Assembly (NCBI GenBank): GCA_029865405.1
Contig: JAOUGZ010000106.1
Coordinates: 1 to 7,899 of the forward strand
Direction: 5' to 3'
Source: Betaproteobacteria bacterium
Lineage (GTDB): Bacteria > Pseudomonadota > Gammaproteobacteria > Burkholderiales > SG8-39
DNA: 7,899 nt
Both the position numbers and the translations under genes were made by a program. The notes under the pieces are model-generated. The model saw only the letters and a list, made by a program, of their open reading frames with translations, was not told the origin of the DNA and did no database searches. Every line of letters starts with the position of its first letter. Positions within the stretch are counted from its first letter, which is position 1. Shown here in pieces: positions 6,520 through 7,899 of the stretch.

Positions 6520-6703
6520 CCTCGTCGCTGTCCCAGACTGCAGCAAACGCGGGTTCGGCAACGCACGACGCCGCACGCGTTAGCGCGCGCTCCTGCTCGC
6601 GCGCGCGCAGAAAGTCGACGAAATCCTCGACTTCAGCCACGCGATCGGGAGACAGTGCCTTCAACTTCTCGATTAGTGATTGCGGATCTCGGCTGTTCAT
6701 CAT
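6497..6703 (-). CDS. Small antitoxin of the PemK/MazF pair
   Basis: A 68-residue acidic protein directly upstream of the toxin and overlapping it by 23 bases. It contains an amphipathic helix SLIEKLKALSPDRVAEVEDF (residues 9-28) followed by VDFLRAREQERALTRAA, then a short tail rich in Asp/Glu (WDSDEDAVYDRL), the part likely to bind and block the toxin. The helix resembles DUF2281-like antitoxins rather than a typical AbrB or ribbon-helix-helix domain; I see no clear DNA-binding motif, so autoregulation is uncertain. The start is ATG 6703 or the adjacent ATG 6700; neither has a clear ribosome binding site. Only 26 bases separate it from the hemF stop on the same strand, so it may be transcribed with purD-hemF. 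Confidence 0.8.
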   Translation of the reverse strand: MMNSRDPQSLIEKLKALSPDRVAEVEDFVDFLRAREQERALTRAASCVAEPAFAAVWDSDEDAVYDRL

Positions 6704-6729
6704 TGCGCGCGGGCTGTCAGTGGCCAATT

Positions 6730-7899
<1,170 letters not shown>

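Noticed and set aside
6281..6583. 100-codon plus-strand frame opposite the toxin
   Set aside because: It lies entirely opposite the toxin-antitoxin overlap region, has no recognisable motif, and the minus-strand products match known families.
6696..6726. TTGGCC and AATGAT with 17-base spacing as a promoter for the toxin-antitoxin pair
   Set aside because: The -10 would cover the antitoxin start codon and transcription would begin inside the gene, where no later start codon for the antitoxin is available.

Overview
This window looks like a piece of a high-GC (roughly 70-85% in coding stretches) betaproteobacterial chromosome, probably Burkholderiales or a neighbouring order. The placement rests on gene order and protein motifs. 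The order argH / algZ-algR-hemC-hemD-hemX-hemY resembles the locus known from Pseudomonas and betaproteobacteria, and purD followed by hemF is a typical betaproteobacterial arrangement. HemF is the oxygen-dependent enzyme, so the organism probably lives with oxygen.

Layout. Positions 1-247 (minus) hold the N-terminus of argH, which runs off the left edge. A gap of only 32 bases separates it from a divergent, tightly packed plus-strand cluster (280-5958). That cluster encodes an AlgZ/LytS-type membrane histidine kinase, an AlgR-type LytTR response regulator, porphobilinogen deaminase (hemC), uroporphyrinogen-III synthase (hemD), and the membrane proteins HemX and HemY. The junctions are 5 bases, 0 bases, a GTGA overlap, 9 bases and an ATGA overlap, so it is very likely one operon with translational coupling. 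From the right edge, a minus-strand pair, purD (C-terminus only) and hemF, also joined by a GTGA overlap, runs toward the hem cluster. Between the two converging units lie a PemK/MazF-type toxin with its small antitoxin (minus strand, 6172-6703), and a 221-bp noncoding element (5955-6175). The element has imperfect terminal inverted repeats and two strong internal hairpins.

How the parts work together. HemC and HemD make hydroxymethylbilane and uroporphyrinogen III. HemF later oxidises coproporphyrinogen III to protoporphyrinogen IX. HemX and HemY are membrane proteins that accompany heme genes but whose exact role is unsettled. A two-component system is read into the heme genes, suggesting that regulator and heme-enzyme expression are linked. 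The toxin-antitoxin pair and the inverted-repeat element have clearly lower GC than the flanking genes and look like later arrivals at the junction of the two heme-related operons.

The most unusual feature is the 221-bp element. Its outermost CTAG/TAG supplies the stop codons of both convergent genes, hemY and the toxin, and it fills the whole space between them. I see no CRISPR array, rRNA, tRNA or transposase gene in the window.
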